Origin: Marivivens donghaensis
GTDB taxonomy: Bacteria; Pseudomonadota; Alphaproteobacteria; Rhodobacterales; Rhodobacteraceae
Assembly (NCBI RefSeq): GCF_023541015.1
Contig: NZ_JALNPR010000005.1
Coordinates: forward strand, 234,355-298,354
Direction of reading: 5' to 3'
Length of the DNA stretch: 64,000 nucleotides
Below, piece after piece: positions 34,156 through 42,757 of the stretch. The position numbers and the translations under genes are program-made. A model generated the notes under the pieces. The model was given only the letters and a program-made list of their open reading frames with translations, did no database searches and was not told the origin of the DNA. Position 1 is the first letter of the stretch, and each line of letters begins with the position of its first letter.

Positions 34156-37100
34156 ATGACCAGCCAGCCACGATTCATCCATCTTCGCGTTCACACGGAA
34201 TATTCGCTCCTTGAAGGGGCGGTGCGGGTGAAGAAACTGTCGGGCATGGCGGCGGATATGAACATGCCCGCGGTCGCTGTGACAGATACCAATAACATGT
34301 TCTGCGCGTTGGAGTTTTCCGAATACGCCAGCGGTGCAGGTATCCAGCCGATTATCGGCTGTCAGGTCGATCTGGCTTATACCACGCCCGAACCGGGAAA
34401 GCGTCCCGATGATCCAGCGCCGATTGTGCTGCTGGCCCAGTCAGAGCGCGGGTATGAAAACCTGATGAAACTGAACAGCGTTCTCTATGTGGACGCTGGT
34501 GGGCGGTTGCCGCAGGTCGAGGTCGCGGACCTTGAACGATATTCCGAAGGGCTGATTTGTTTGTCTGGTGGACCTGATGGTCCGATTGGGCGTCTTTTGC
34601 GGGCAGGTCAGCGTGGGAAGGCTGAGGCGTTGCTGTCGCAAATGAAAGAGATTTACCCCGATCGGCTGTATGTCGAACTCCAGCGCCACCCCCAAGAGGA
34701 CGGCCTCCCCGAGGCAGAGCAATTGTCAGAGCGCGGTCATATTGAAATGGCCTATGCGATGGAATTGCCGCTCGTCGCGACCAACGATGTCTATTTCCCG
34801 AAGCCCGACATTTACGAAGCCCATGACGCGCTGATCTGTATCGCCCAGGGGGCTTATGTCGATCAGGCCGAACCGCGTCGGCGCCTGACCCCGCAGCACT
34901 ATTTCAAATCGCCCGAAGAGATGGCGACCCTCTTTGCCGATCTTCCCGAGGCACTGGAAAACACGGTCGAGATCGCGAAACGCTGTGCGTTCAAGGCCTA
35001 CAAACGCAACCCGATCTTGCCGAAGTTTGCCGATGATGAGGTCGTTGAACTGCGTCGTCAGGCCAATGAGGGTTTGCAGGCACGATTGGCGGTTATTCCT
35101 CATGCGGTGACGGTTGAAGAATACCAAGCGCGGCTCGATTTCGAGTTGGATATCATCGAGGGGATGGGGTTCCCTGGCTACTTCCTGATTGTTGCGGACT
35201 TTATCAAGTGGTCCAAGGATAACGGCATCCCCGTCGGTCCGGGCCGTGGTTCGGGTGCGGGCTCTCTTGTGGCTTATGCGCTGACGATCACCGACCTTGA
35301 TCCGCTGCGCTACAGCCTTCTGTTCGAACGCTTCCTCAACCCCGAACGTGTGTCGATGCCTGACTTCGACATCGACTTCTGCATGGACCGTCGCGAAGAA
35401 ACGATCCGTTATGTGCAGCAGAAATACGGTCGTGACAAAGTCGGGCAGATCATCACCTTTGGTGCGCTTCTGTCTAAGGCTGCAGTGCGCGACGTTGGGC
35501 GGGTTTTGCAGATGCCCTACGGGCAGGTGGATCGTCTGTCCAAGATGATCCCTGTCGAGGGTGTGAAACCTGTCAGCATTGAACAGGCCCTGATCCAAGA
35601 AGAACGTCTGCGCGAAGAAGCCCGCAACGAAGAAGTCGTTGATCGGCTTTTGACCTACGGGACCAAAATCGAAGGCCTGTTGCGGAACGCATCGACCCAC
35701 GCGGCAGGTGTCGTGATCGGGGACCGTCCGTTGGATGCCTTGGTGCCGCTCTATCAGGATCCGCGCTCTGACATGCCTGCGACCCAGTTCAACATGAAAT
35801 GGGTTGAACAGGCGGGCCTCGTAAAGTTCGACTTCTTGGGCCTAAAGACCCTGACCGTCATTCAGTCTGCGATGGATTTGATCTTTAAATCGGGTCGCCC
35901 GCTTCATGTCGCGGCGGATGGCACGCAGCTTTATGAACCTGCCGAAGGGGCAAAGAACGAGATCAACGCAATCCCGCTTGAGGATGAAAAGACCTACAAG
36001 CTCTATTCGGCGGCGAAAACGGTTGCGGTGTTCCAGGTGGAATCCACGGGCATGATGGACGCCCTGAAACGGATGAAGCCGACCTGTATCGAGGACATTG
36101 TTGCGCTTGTGGCGCTCTATCGTCCGGGTCCGATGGAGAACATTCCCGTTTATTGCGATGTGAAACACGGTCGCAAAGAACTCGAGTCGATCCACCCGAC
36201 CATTGACCACATCCTCGCCGAAACGCAGGGCATCATCGTTTATCAGGAACAGGTGATGCAGATCGCGCAGGTCATGGCGGGTTACTCGCTTGGCGGCGCG
36301 GACTTGCTTCGCCGTGCGATGGGTAAAAAGATCAAAGAGGCGATGGACGCCGAACGCCCGAAATTCGAAGAGGGCGCGGCGAAGAACGGTGTCGACAAAA
36401 AGAAGGCATCGGAAGTTTTCGACCTTCTCGAAAAATTCGCGAACTACGGCTTTAACAAATCCCACGCGGCGGCCTATGCGGTGGTGTCTTATCAGACAGC
36501 ATGGCTCAAGGCGAACCATCCGGTCGAGTTTATGGCCGGTGTGATGAACTGCGATATTCACCTGACCGACAAGCTGTCGATCTATTTCCAAGAGGTGAAA
36601 AAGGGGCTTGGGATCGATTACATCCCGCCCTGCGTGAACCGCAGTCTCGCGACGTTTGACGTGGTCGATCAAAAACTCGTCTATGCGCTGGGTGCGTTGA
36701 AAAACGTCGGCGCGGATGCAATGCGGCTGGTGGTCGAGGGACGCGGTGATAAACCCTTTGCGACGCTGTTTGATTTCGCGCGGCGGTGTGACCTGAAGCG
36801 GATCGGGAAACGTCCGTTGGAAATGCTCGCACGGGCAGGGGCGTTCGATCAGTTGGACAGCAACCGCAAGCGGGTCTTTGACAGCCTAGAGGCCTTGGTC
36901 GGTTATTCGGCCGCTATTCAGGATCAAAAGACATCGAACCAAGTGTCGCTCTTTGGTGAGGCGGGCGACGATCTGCCAGAGCCACGATTGGCGAATACGC
37001 CCGACTGGCTGCCTGCGGTGCGACTGGCCGAAGAATATAAGGCGATTGGTTTTTATCTGTCGGGTCACCCGCTGGATGACTACATGACGGCGCTGAAACG

Positions 37101-37656
37101 CAATCAGGTTCTGTCGCTCGACGATGTCATGGCGAAGGCTGAACACGGTGCCTGCGTTGTCAAAATGGCGGGTCACGTGGCGGGGCGTCAGGAACGTAAA
37201 TCCGCACGAGGCAATCGTTTTGCCTTTGCGCAATTGTCCGATCCGACGGGGGCTTATGAGGTCACGATTTTCTCGGATACGCTGGATGTGTGCCGCGATC
37301 ATTTGGAGACGGGCAATAAGGTCGTTCTGACGGTCGAGGCGACGATGGAGTCCGATCAGCTGAAGCTTTTGGCGCGGTCGATTGTGCCGATTGATACGGT
37401 GGTTTCTGATCTGACATCGTCGGCGTTGCGGGTCTATGTGAACGAACCTCAGGCGGTGTCGGCGATTTCGACCGTGCTTGAGGGTGCAAAGACGCAAAAA
37501 CTGCGTGGTGCCCGTGGGCCTGTGATCTTAACGCTGATGACCTCGGGTGACCTTGCCGAAATTGACATCGATCTGAGCGAAGATTTCCCGATCAACCCAG
37601 AGATCAAAGGTGCCTTGCGGTCCTTGGATGGGGTCATGGATGTGGTCGAGGCCTAG
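34156..37656 (+). CDS. dnaE: DNA polymerase III alpha subunit
   Basis: Replicative polymerase of the DnaE1 class, 1166 residues. The start at 34156 gives MTSQPRFIHLRVHTEYSLLEGA, the N-terminal PHP domain. The palm holds PVGPGRGSGAGSLVAYAL near 364 and the catalytic aspartates in PDFDIDFCMDRR near 401. Further on are the fingers (VFQVESTGMMDALKRM near 624), a beta-clamp-binding candidate QVSLFG near 931, and the OB domain (GHVAGRQERKSARGNRFAFAQLSDPTG near 1011). It lacks the features of the error-prone DnaE2 paralogue, and no imuA/imuB neighbours are present. Confidence 0.97.
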   Translation: MTSQPRFIHLRVHTEYSLLEGAVRVKKLSGMAADMNMPAVAVTDTNNMFCALEFSEYASGAGIQPIIGCQVDLAYTTPEPGKRPDDPAPIVLLAQSERGYENLMKLNSVLYVDAGGRLPQVEVADLERYSEGLICLSGGPDGPIGRLLRAGQRGKAEALLSQMKEIYPDRLYVELQRHPQEDGLPEAEQLSERGHIEMAYAMELPLVATNDVYFPKPDIYEAHDALICIAQGAYVDQAEPRRRLTPQHYFKSPEEMATLFADLPEALENTVEIAKRCAFKAYKRNPILPKFADDEVVELRRQANEGLQARLAVIPHAVTVEEYQARLDFELDIIEGMGFPGYFLIVADFIKWSKDNGIPVGPGRGSGAGSLVAYALTITDLDPLRYSLLFERFLNPERVSMPDFDIDFCMDRREETIRYVQQKYGRDKVGQIITFGALLSKAAVRDVGRVLQMPYGQVDRLSKMIPVEGVKPVSIEQALIQEERLREEARNEEVVDRLLTYGTKIEGLLRNASTHAAGVVIGDRPLDALVPLYQDPRSDMPATQFNMKWVEQAGLVKFDFLGLKTLTVIQSAMDLIFKSGRPLHVAADGTQLYEPAEGAKNEINAIPLEDEKTYKLYSAAKTVAVFQVESTGMMDALKRMKPTCIEDIVALVALYRPGPMENIPVYCDVKHGRKELESIHPTIDHILAETQGIIVYQEQVMQIAQVMAGYSLGGADLLRRAMGKKIKEAMDAERPKFEEGAAKNGVDKKKASEVFDLLEKFANYGFNKSHAAAYAVVSYQTAWLKANHPVEFMAGVMNCDIHLTDKLSIYFQEVKKGLGIDYIPPCVNRSLATFDVVDQKLVYALGALKNVGADAMRLVVEGRGDKPFATLFDFARRCDLKRIGKRPLEMLARAGAFDQLDSNRKRVFDSLEALVGYSAAIQDQKTSNQVSLFGEAGDDLPEPRLANTPDWLPAVRLAEEYKAIGFYLSGHPLDDYMTALKRNQVLSLDDVMAKAEHGACVVKMAGHVAGRQERKSARGNRFAFAQLSDPTGAYEVTIFSDTLDVCRDHLETGNKVVLTVEATMESDQLKLLARSIVPIDTVVSDLTSSALRVYVNEPQAVSAISTVLEGAKTQKLRGARGPVILTLMTSGDLAEIDIDLSEDFPINPEIKGALRSLDGVMDVVEA

Positions 37657-37741
37657 GCGCACTTTTGCCCGCGGCTAAGGTCGCGGGTGGACCATCGGGG
37701 GTATCGTGTTAAAACGCGGGACCACTCGGAAGGGACCCGCC

Positions 37742-38596
37742 ATGTTGAACCGCCTTTTTGCTATCGCCTCTGTCGGGCTGTTGGCGGGCTGTATGTCCCC
37801 GCTGGATAAGGTGGGTCGTCTGGATGAGGTCGAACTGGCCACCGATGCGCCCGAGGCAGCAATTGCCGCTGAAGCTGATGTCACAGTCGCCGAAGATATC
37901 GAGGAAAAACGCGGGTTTTTCGGGCGGATATTTGCGGGCAATGCTGATGCACCTGACGAGGCTGTTGTGGTGGATGACACCCCAGAGGCCGAAGTCGAAT
38001 TGGCCGCGGTTGAAGTAACTGAGCCAGTCGATGACCTTGATCCCGAAACTCCTGCGGCTCGTGGCGGTTTCTTTGGCCGCATGTTCGCGCGGAATTCGGA
38101 TGAGGCTGAAGCACCAGCAGAGCCAGCCGATGCGGTGCCGATCGGGACGTTCCTTCCATATGGTGTGATCGCGCCTGTCTGCGGGATTGCGACCTCTGAC
38201 ATGGGGCAGAAGGTGGAATCGGTCGCGGGTTACACGGTTTATGACGCGGGCGGAGACACGTCGGTTCCGCGCACGCATTACATCACAGGTTTTGCGGATG
38301 GCTGCGCACGGCAGGTGACGGCGGCGGTTGTGATGTTCGGCGATGTGGGCACGCATGAAATGGTGCGTTACCTGACACCTGAATCGACGCTCCCCTATAC
38401 GGACACCGACAGCACCTATGAGGCGATCAAATCATCGGTTTGCCGCGTCGGGCATGGCAAACCTTGCGGCGCGCAACTGGACGCGCTGGGTCGGAATACT
38501 GTGTTTATGACGGTGTATGAGACCTTCGGGACCAATCCCGAATGGACCAATATCCTGCTGCATAACGGTGATGTCGCCGCAATCGACGAACACTGA
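37742..38596 (+). CDS. hypothetical lipoprotein with acidic linker and GFFGR repeats
   Basis: No assigned function that I recognise. The 284-residue product begins MLNRLFAIASVGLLAGC, a lipoprotein signal with lipobox LAGC (Cys17). Residues about 25-130 are acidic and Ala/Glu/Val-rich and contain two similar units, KRGFFGRIFAGNADAPDEA near 56 and RGGFFGRMFARNSDEAEAP near 107. The C-terminal domain (about 140-284) is globular with four cysteines (PVCG, GCAR, SVCR, KPCG), likely two disulphides. The start at 37742 follows GGAAGGGACC; an ATG-like start upstream at 37706 would bury the signal peptide. It lies between dnaE and the convergent slyX, whose stop abuts its own. Confidence 0.75.
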   Translation: MLNRLFAIASVGLLAGCMSPLDKVGRLDEVELATDAPEAAIAAEADVTVAEDIEEKRGFFGRIFAGNADAPDEAVVVDDTPEAEVELAAVEVTEPVDDLDPETPAARGGFFGRMFARNSDEAEAPAEPADAVPIGTFLPYGVIAPVCGIATSDMGQKVESVAGYTVYDAGGDTSVPRTHYITGFADGCARQVTAAVVMFGDVGTHEMVRYLTPESTLPYTDTDSTYEAIKSSVCRVGHGKPCGAQLDALGRNTVFMTVYETFGTNPEWTNILLHNGDVAAIDEH

Positions 38597-38800
38597 TTAC
38601 CAGTGAGGCGGACGTTGATCGGCCAGAGGGACGCCGTCGCCTGAGGCGGCTTCGCGTTCGGCCTCACGCTCCATCAGCAGGCCAACGCGGCGCATCACGA
38701 GAGCAAGTTCGCGTTCCTGACGGGCCACAACATCCGACAGATCGTCGACGGTGCGGGTCAGGTGAGCGATTTTTTCTTCGAGGTCGGTAATATTTGTCAT
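38597..38800 (-). CDS. slyX: SlyX family protein
   Basis: A 67-residue coiled-coil protein: heptad-like ITDLEEKIAHLTRTVDDLSDVVARQ followed by a basic segment and the C-terminal PPHW typical of the family (usually PPHY). SlyX was named from its place beside slyD in enterobacteria; its function is unknown. Its stop codon directly abuts that of the convergent lipoprotein gene, and it is divergent from hisS across about 115 bases. Confidence 0.88.
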   Translation of the reverse strand: MTNITDLEEKIAHLTRTVDDLSDVVARQERELALVMRRVGLLMEREAEREAASGDGVPLADQRPPHW

Positions 38801-38914
38801 ATCGCCGAGATAGCACGTCTGATGTGACCCCGCCAGTAACCTGCAACCTTCGCGTTGCCCTTAGGCCATTGGCGGGTTAAACGCAGACCCGATAGCCGAC
38901 CCTCGAGGAATAAG

Positions 38915-40411
38915 ATGGCCAAGGTAAAGAAACAGCCCCGCCCAAAGGCAGAAACGCCCAAAGGTTTCCGTGATTACTTCGGTGCAGAAGTCACCGAGCG
39001 GAGCCATATGCTCGGTCAGATTGCCGAAGTGTATCATCGCTACGGGTTTGAGGCGCTGGAAACCTCGGCTGTTGAGACCGTTGAGGCGCTTGGTAAATTC
39101 TTGCCTGACGTGGATCGCCCAAACGAGGGTGTGTTCGCATGGCAAGAGGATGAAAAGGACTGGGTCGCGCTGCGCTATGACCTGACCGCGCCGTTGGCGC
39201 GTGTGGCCGCGCAATATCGCAATGACCTGCCGTCGCCCTATCGCCGTTATGCGATGGGTCCCGTTTGGCGCAATGAAAAGCCGGGTCCGGGTCGGTTCCG
39301 TCAGTTTTATCAGTGCGATGCGGATACCGTTGGATCGCCGACCGTTGCCGCAGACGCAGAGATTTGCGCGATGCTGTCCGACACGCTGGAAACCGTGGGT
39401 ATTCCGCGTGGTGACTACATCGTGCGCGTGAATAACCGCAAAGTTCTGAACGGCGTGATGGAAGTCGCAGGCGTTTTGGACCCGACCGATCCCGATAAGT
39501 TCGTTGATGAACGTGGCATCGTTTTGCGCGCCATCGATAAGTTCGACAAATTCGGCGAGGAGGGCGTGCGCCTTCTGATCGGCAAAGGCCGAATGGATGA
39601 CTCTGGCGACTTTACCAAGGGTGCTGGTCTGTCGGACGAACAGGCCGATATCGTCATGGGCTTTATGAATGCACGTCGCGAAAGCGGTGCTGCAACGGCT
39701 GCGCGTCTGCGCGAGTTGGTTGGCGCGTCCGTCGTCGGCAACGACGGTGTGAACGAGCTTGAGTATATGGCAGAGCTTTTGGATGCGCAGGGCTATGGAT
39801 CGGATCGTATCCTGATCGACCCGTCGGTGGTGCGTGGCCTAGGTTACTACACTGGTCCTGTGTTCGAGGCTGAACTGACCTTTGAAATCCTCGACGAAAA
39901 AGGACGTCCGCGTCAGTTCGGGTCCGTATCTGGCGGTGGTCGTTACGATGACCTCGTGAAAAGGTTCACGGGTCAAGAAGTCCCTGCAACGGGTGTCTCC
40001 ATCGGTGTTGATCGCTTGCTGGCAGCGCTGCGCGCCAAAGGGCGGATGAGCAATGAGGCCATCGGTCCCGTTGTTGTGACCGTGATGGATAAGGACCGCA
40101 TGGCGGATTATCAGGCGATGGTCGCGGAACTGCGCAACGCGGGTATTCGGTCCGAAGTTTATCTGGGTAACCCCAAGAACTTTGGCAACCAGCTGAAATA
40201 CGCGGACAAACGCAGTTCTCCGATCGCTGTGATCGAGGGTGGTTCTGAAAAAGAGAACGGCGTTGTGCAGATCAAGGACCTGATCCTTGGTGCGCAGATT
40301 GCGCAGAACGCAACGCTCGACGAATGGAAAGAACGCCCGAGCCAGTACGAAGTGCCGCGTGGTGATCTGGTGGCGAAAGTGCGTGAGATTTTGGAAAGCC
40401 AGAAGAAATGA
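38915..40411 (+). CDS. hisS: histidine-tRNA ligase
   Basis: Class II aminoacyl-tRNA synthetase charging tRNA-His, 498 residues. The start at 38915 follows CGAGGAA. Motif 1 is in [11 protein letters not shown] near 13; motif 2 near [26 protein letters not shown] at about 115; the histidine-A loop at [11 protein letters not shown] near 308; motif 3 at [14 protein letters not shown] near 359. A C-terminal anticodon-binding domain follows. The length, longer than enterobacterial HisS, is usual in alphaproteobacteria. It overlaps hisZ by four bases (ATGA), placing tRNA charging and the first step of histidine synthesis under one expression unit. Confidence 0.96.
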   Translation: MAKVKKQPRPKAETPKGFRDYFGAEVTERSHMLGQIAEVYHRYGFEALETSAVETVEALGKFLPDVDRPNEGVFAWQEDEKDWVALRYDLTAPLARVAAQYRNDLPSPYRRYAMGPVWRNEKPGPGRFRQFYQCDADTVGSPTVAADAEICAMLSDTLETVGIPRGDYIVRVNNRKVLNGVMEVAGVLDPTDPDKFVDERGIVLRAIDKFDKFGEEGVRLLIGKGRMDDSGDFTKGAGLSDEQADIVMGFMNARRESGAATAARLRELVGASVVGNDGVNELEYMAELLDAQGYGSDRILIDPSVVRGLGYYTGPVFEAELTFEILDEKGRPRQFGSVSGGGRYDDLVKRFTGQEVPATGVSIGVDRLLAALRAKGRMSNEAIGPVVVTVMDKDRMADYQAMVAELRNAGIRSEVYLGNPKNFGNQLKYADKRSSPIAVIEGGSEKENGVVQIKDLILGAQIAQNATLDEWKERPSQYEVPRGDLVAKVREILESQKK

Positions 40412-41493
40412 CAGGCTTGATCCAAGCAAACGCCGAAGCGCGCCGTATTCGTGCGCTGTTTGAGGCGCAGGGCGCGCAGGTCGTTGAGACGGATATCCTC
40501 CAGCCCGCTGAGACCCTGTTGGACCTCTACGGCGAAGACATCCGTGCCCGCGCCTATGTGACTTACGACGGGTTGCGCGGTGAGATGATGCTGCGCCCTG
40601 ACTTTACGGTTCCTGTGGTGCAGTGGCACATGGAAACCAATGCCGAACCTGCCCGCTATACCTATTCGGGCAAAGTGTTCCGTATGCAGGAAGACGATAC
40701 ATCGCGACCGAACGAATATGTTCAGGTTGGCTATGAGGTCTTTGACGGCAAGGCGCCCAATCATGCGGACGCTGAGGTCTTTACCCTGATTTCCAAAGCG
40801 CTTGAGGGTTTGCCTGTCCGCGCTGCGACAGGCGATCTGGGAATTTTGATGGCTGCGGTGCGTGGGCTTTCGACGACGGATGCCCGCAAGGCTGCTCTTT
40901 TGCGTCATATCTGGCGTCCGCGTCGGTTCCGTGCGCTTCTCGATCGGTTTGGTGGAAAAACCCCTGTGCCCGCGTCGCGCACTGCGCTGTTGGCCAGCGC
41001 TGATCCGTTCAAAGGGATCGACACCAGCCACGGCGTTCGGACCCGTGCCGAGGTTGAGGCCCGCATAGAAGCGCTCCGCGAAGATGCAGCGGCGGCTCCG
41101 ATTGCGTCGGAACAGATTGCTCTGCTGGACGAAATCCTGAGCCTGCGGGAAACATCCCCGAATGTTCTGAGCCACCTGCGCGATATCGCGGTCGATATGC
41201 CGTCGATTGGTCCTGCGGTTCAGCGGTTTAGCCAACGGCTTGAGGCGCTGTCGAAGGCAGGGATCAACGTTGATGCCCTCGATTTCGAAGGCAACTTTGG
41301 TCGGACCACTCTCGAATATTACGACGGGTTCGTGTTTGGCTTTTATGCGGATAAACGCCCTGATCTGCCACCTGTGGCGTCGGGTGGGCGGTATGATGCG
41401 CTGACCCATGTTCTGGGTCGTGGCCGTGCCGTGCCTGCGGTCGGCGGGGTGATCCGTCCTGAACTCGTTCTCGCGCTGAGGGATACGCTATGA
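40408..41493 (+). CDS. hisZ: ATP phosphoribosyltransferase regulatory subunit
   Basis: HisZ is a catalytically dead HisRS paralogue that assembles with short HisG and confers activity and histidine feedback. The 361-residue protein keeps the HisRS-like core ([14 protein letters not shown] near 68, [29 protein letters not shown] near 88, [14 protein letters not shown] near 322) and lacks the C-terminal anticodon-binding domain. It overlaps hisS and hisG by four bases each (ATGA at both ends). Confidence 0.94.
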   Translation: MTGLIQANAEARRIRALFEAQGAQVVETDILQPAETLLDLYGEDIRARAYVTYDGLRGEMMLRPDFTVPVVQWHMETNAEPARYTYSGKVFRMQEDDTSRPNEYVQVGYEVFDGKAPNHADAEVFTLISKALEGLPVRAATGDLGILMAAVRGLSTTDARKAALLRHIWRPRRFRALLDRFGGKTPVPASRTALLASADPFKGIDTSHGVRTRAEVEARIEALREDAAAAPIASEQIALLDEILSLRETSPNVLSHLRDIAVDMPSIGPAVQRFSQRLEALSKAGINVDALDFEGNFGRTTLEYYDGFVFGFYADKRPDLPPVASGGRYDALTHVLGRGRAVPAVGGVIRPELVLALRDTL

Positions 41494-42182
41494 CGATCAA
41501 GCTCGGTGTGCCGTCCAAAGGGCGGTTGATGGATAAGACCTTTGACTGGTTCGAAGAGCGTGGACTGACGCTCAAGAAAACAGGGTCGGAACGTGAATAT
41601 TCTGGTGCGGTCGAGGGCATCGACGGCGTTGAGCTGGTGCTCTTGTCAGCGGGCGAAATTCCGCGTGAATTGACCGCTGGGCGTATCCACTTGGGCGTCA
41701 CAGGATCGGACCTCGTTCGGGAAAAAGTGCCGAGCTGGGAAACCCGTGTCACGGAACTGGCGGGCATGGGATTCGGTGGCGCTGATCTGATCATCGCGGT
41801 TCCGACCTCGTGGGTCGATGTAGAGACGCTCGACGATCTCGATGCTGCGGCGGCTCAGTTCCGTCGGACCCATGGGTATCGTTTGCGGATCGCGACCAAA
41901 TATCACCGCCTCGTGCGGGAATTCCTGCGTGAACACGGCGTTGCCGATTATCAGTTGGTCGACAGCCAAGGCGCGACCGAAGGCACCGTTCGCAATGAAA
42001 CCGCCGAAGCCGTGGCGGACATCACGTCGACGGGTGAAACGCTGCGGGCGAATAACCTAAAGATCCTGTCGGATTCGCTAGTTCACTCGTCACAGGCGAC
42101 TTTGTTCAAATCGCGCTCTGCGGATTGGTCGAATGAAGATCGCTTGGTTCTTTCGCAGCTCGAAGACCTACTGGGTATCTAA
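41490..42182 (+). CDS. hisG: ATP phosphoribosyltransferase catalytic subunit, short form
   Basis: Catalyses the first committed step of histidine synthesis, joining ATP and PRPP. The 230-residue length and absence of the C-terminal regulatory domain mark it as HisG(short), which requires HisZ encoded just upstream. Motifs: KLGVPSKGRLMDKT at 4-17, AGRIHLGVTGSDLV near 67, and the PRPP loop TEGTVRNETAEAVADITSTGETLRANNL from about 165. It ends six bases before the convergent DUF1489 gene. Confidence 0.96.
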   Translation: MTIKLGVPSKGRLMDKTFDWFEERGLTLKKTGSEREYSGAVEGIDGVELVLLSAGEIPRELTAGRIHLGVTGSDLVREKVPSWETRVTELAGMGFGGADLIIAVPTSWVDVETLDDLDAAAAQFRRTHGYRLRIATKYHRLVREFLREHGVADYQLVDSQGATEGTVRNETAEAVADITSTGETLRANNLKILSDSLVHSSQATLFKSRSADWSNEDRLVLSQLEDLLGI

Positions 42183-42188
42183 GCGGTC

Positions 42189-42620
42189 CTACCGAACACC
42201 AATTTCGGCCAGTGCGGCAGAGAGGGACGGGGGCAGATCGGCCTCGCCCTCTTTGGCGCGGCCCAGATCGGCGGGGGCGTCCTCGGGTTTTAGATAGCGC
42301 CAGCCTTGGAACGCACGTTTCTGGGTGGGTTCAACGCGGACCAGTTCGGGATCAAGCACGATCGCGCAGCGGCGGATGCCGTCGTGCCCAGTGACCTCAT
42401 CCAAACGCAGAATCGTTTGGCGGCAGAGGATCACCCCTTTAATCACCCAATAGATCGATCCGCCGTTCAGAACCTCGTCCTCACGTTTCGGCCACATGCG
42501 AGTCACATGGCGCGGCAATCCGTCAGAGGTCCGTGCAGCAACGGTTTTCTGCCAATCAGCAAGGTCTGAAACGCCTTCTGTGCCGACCGATAGCTTGATT
42601 AAGTGGGTGAATTTGGTCAT
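42189..42620 (-). CDS. DUF1489 family protein
   Basis: A 143-residue cytoplasmic protein of the alphaproteobacterial DUF1489 family, function unknown. Conserved-looking segments are HLIKLSVGTEGVSDLADWQ near 6, HVTRMWPKREDEVLNGGSIYWVIKGVILCRQ near 38 and AFQGWRYLKPEDAPADL near 103, the last being typical of the family. It is divergent from the ribonucleotide reductase gene across 137 bases and convergent with hisG. Confidence 0.86.
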   Translation of the reverse strand: MTKFTHLIKLSVGTEGVSDLADWQKTVAARTSDGLPRHVTRMWPKREDEVLNGGSIYWVIKGVILCRQTILRLDEVTGHDGIRRCAIVLDPELVRVEPTQKRAFQGWRYLKPEDAPADLGRAKEGEADLPPSLSAALAEIGVR

Positions 42621-42671
42621 AACTTATGGTCTCCGAAGCGTAGTTAGATAGAGCAAATAAACCTGTGGGCA

Positions 42672-42687
42672 AGGCAATATTTTGTGT
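42672..42687 (+). promoter_or_regulatory. NrdR-box-like site 1 upstream of class II ribonucleotide reductase
   Basis: AGGCAATATTTTGTGT agrees with the NrdR consensus ACACWATATATWGTGT at 13 of 16 positions, the right half being complete. It lies 32 bases (three helical turns) before a second match. Confidence 0.65.
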
Positions 42688-42703
42688 TGCCTCACGGGTG
42701 TCA

Positions 42704-42719
42704 TCACAATATCTATGCG
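42704..42719 (+). promoter_or_regulatory. NrdR-box-like site 2 upstream of class II ribonucleotide reductase
   Basis: TCACAATATCTATGCG matches the left half of the NrdR consensus almost fully and the right half poorly. Its phase of 32 bases with site 1, which is the arrangement known for NrdR operators, supports it. The ATG follows 39 bases later. Confidence 0.55.
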
Positions 42720-42757
42720 GTCCAGCCACTTATGAATGCCGACAGAGGATTGACCGA

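Noticed and set aside
42621..42757. Cobalamin riboswitch before the B12-dependent reductase
   Set aside because: A GCCACT stretch occurs at about 42724, but the conserved B12-box core and the surrounding stems are missing, and the leader is too short. The NrdR boxes explain the region better.
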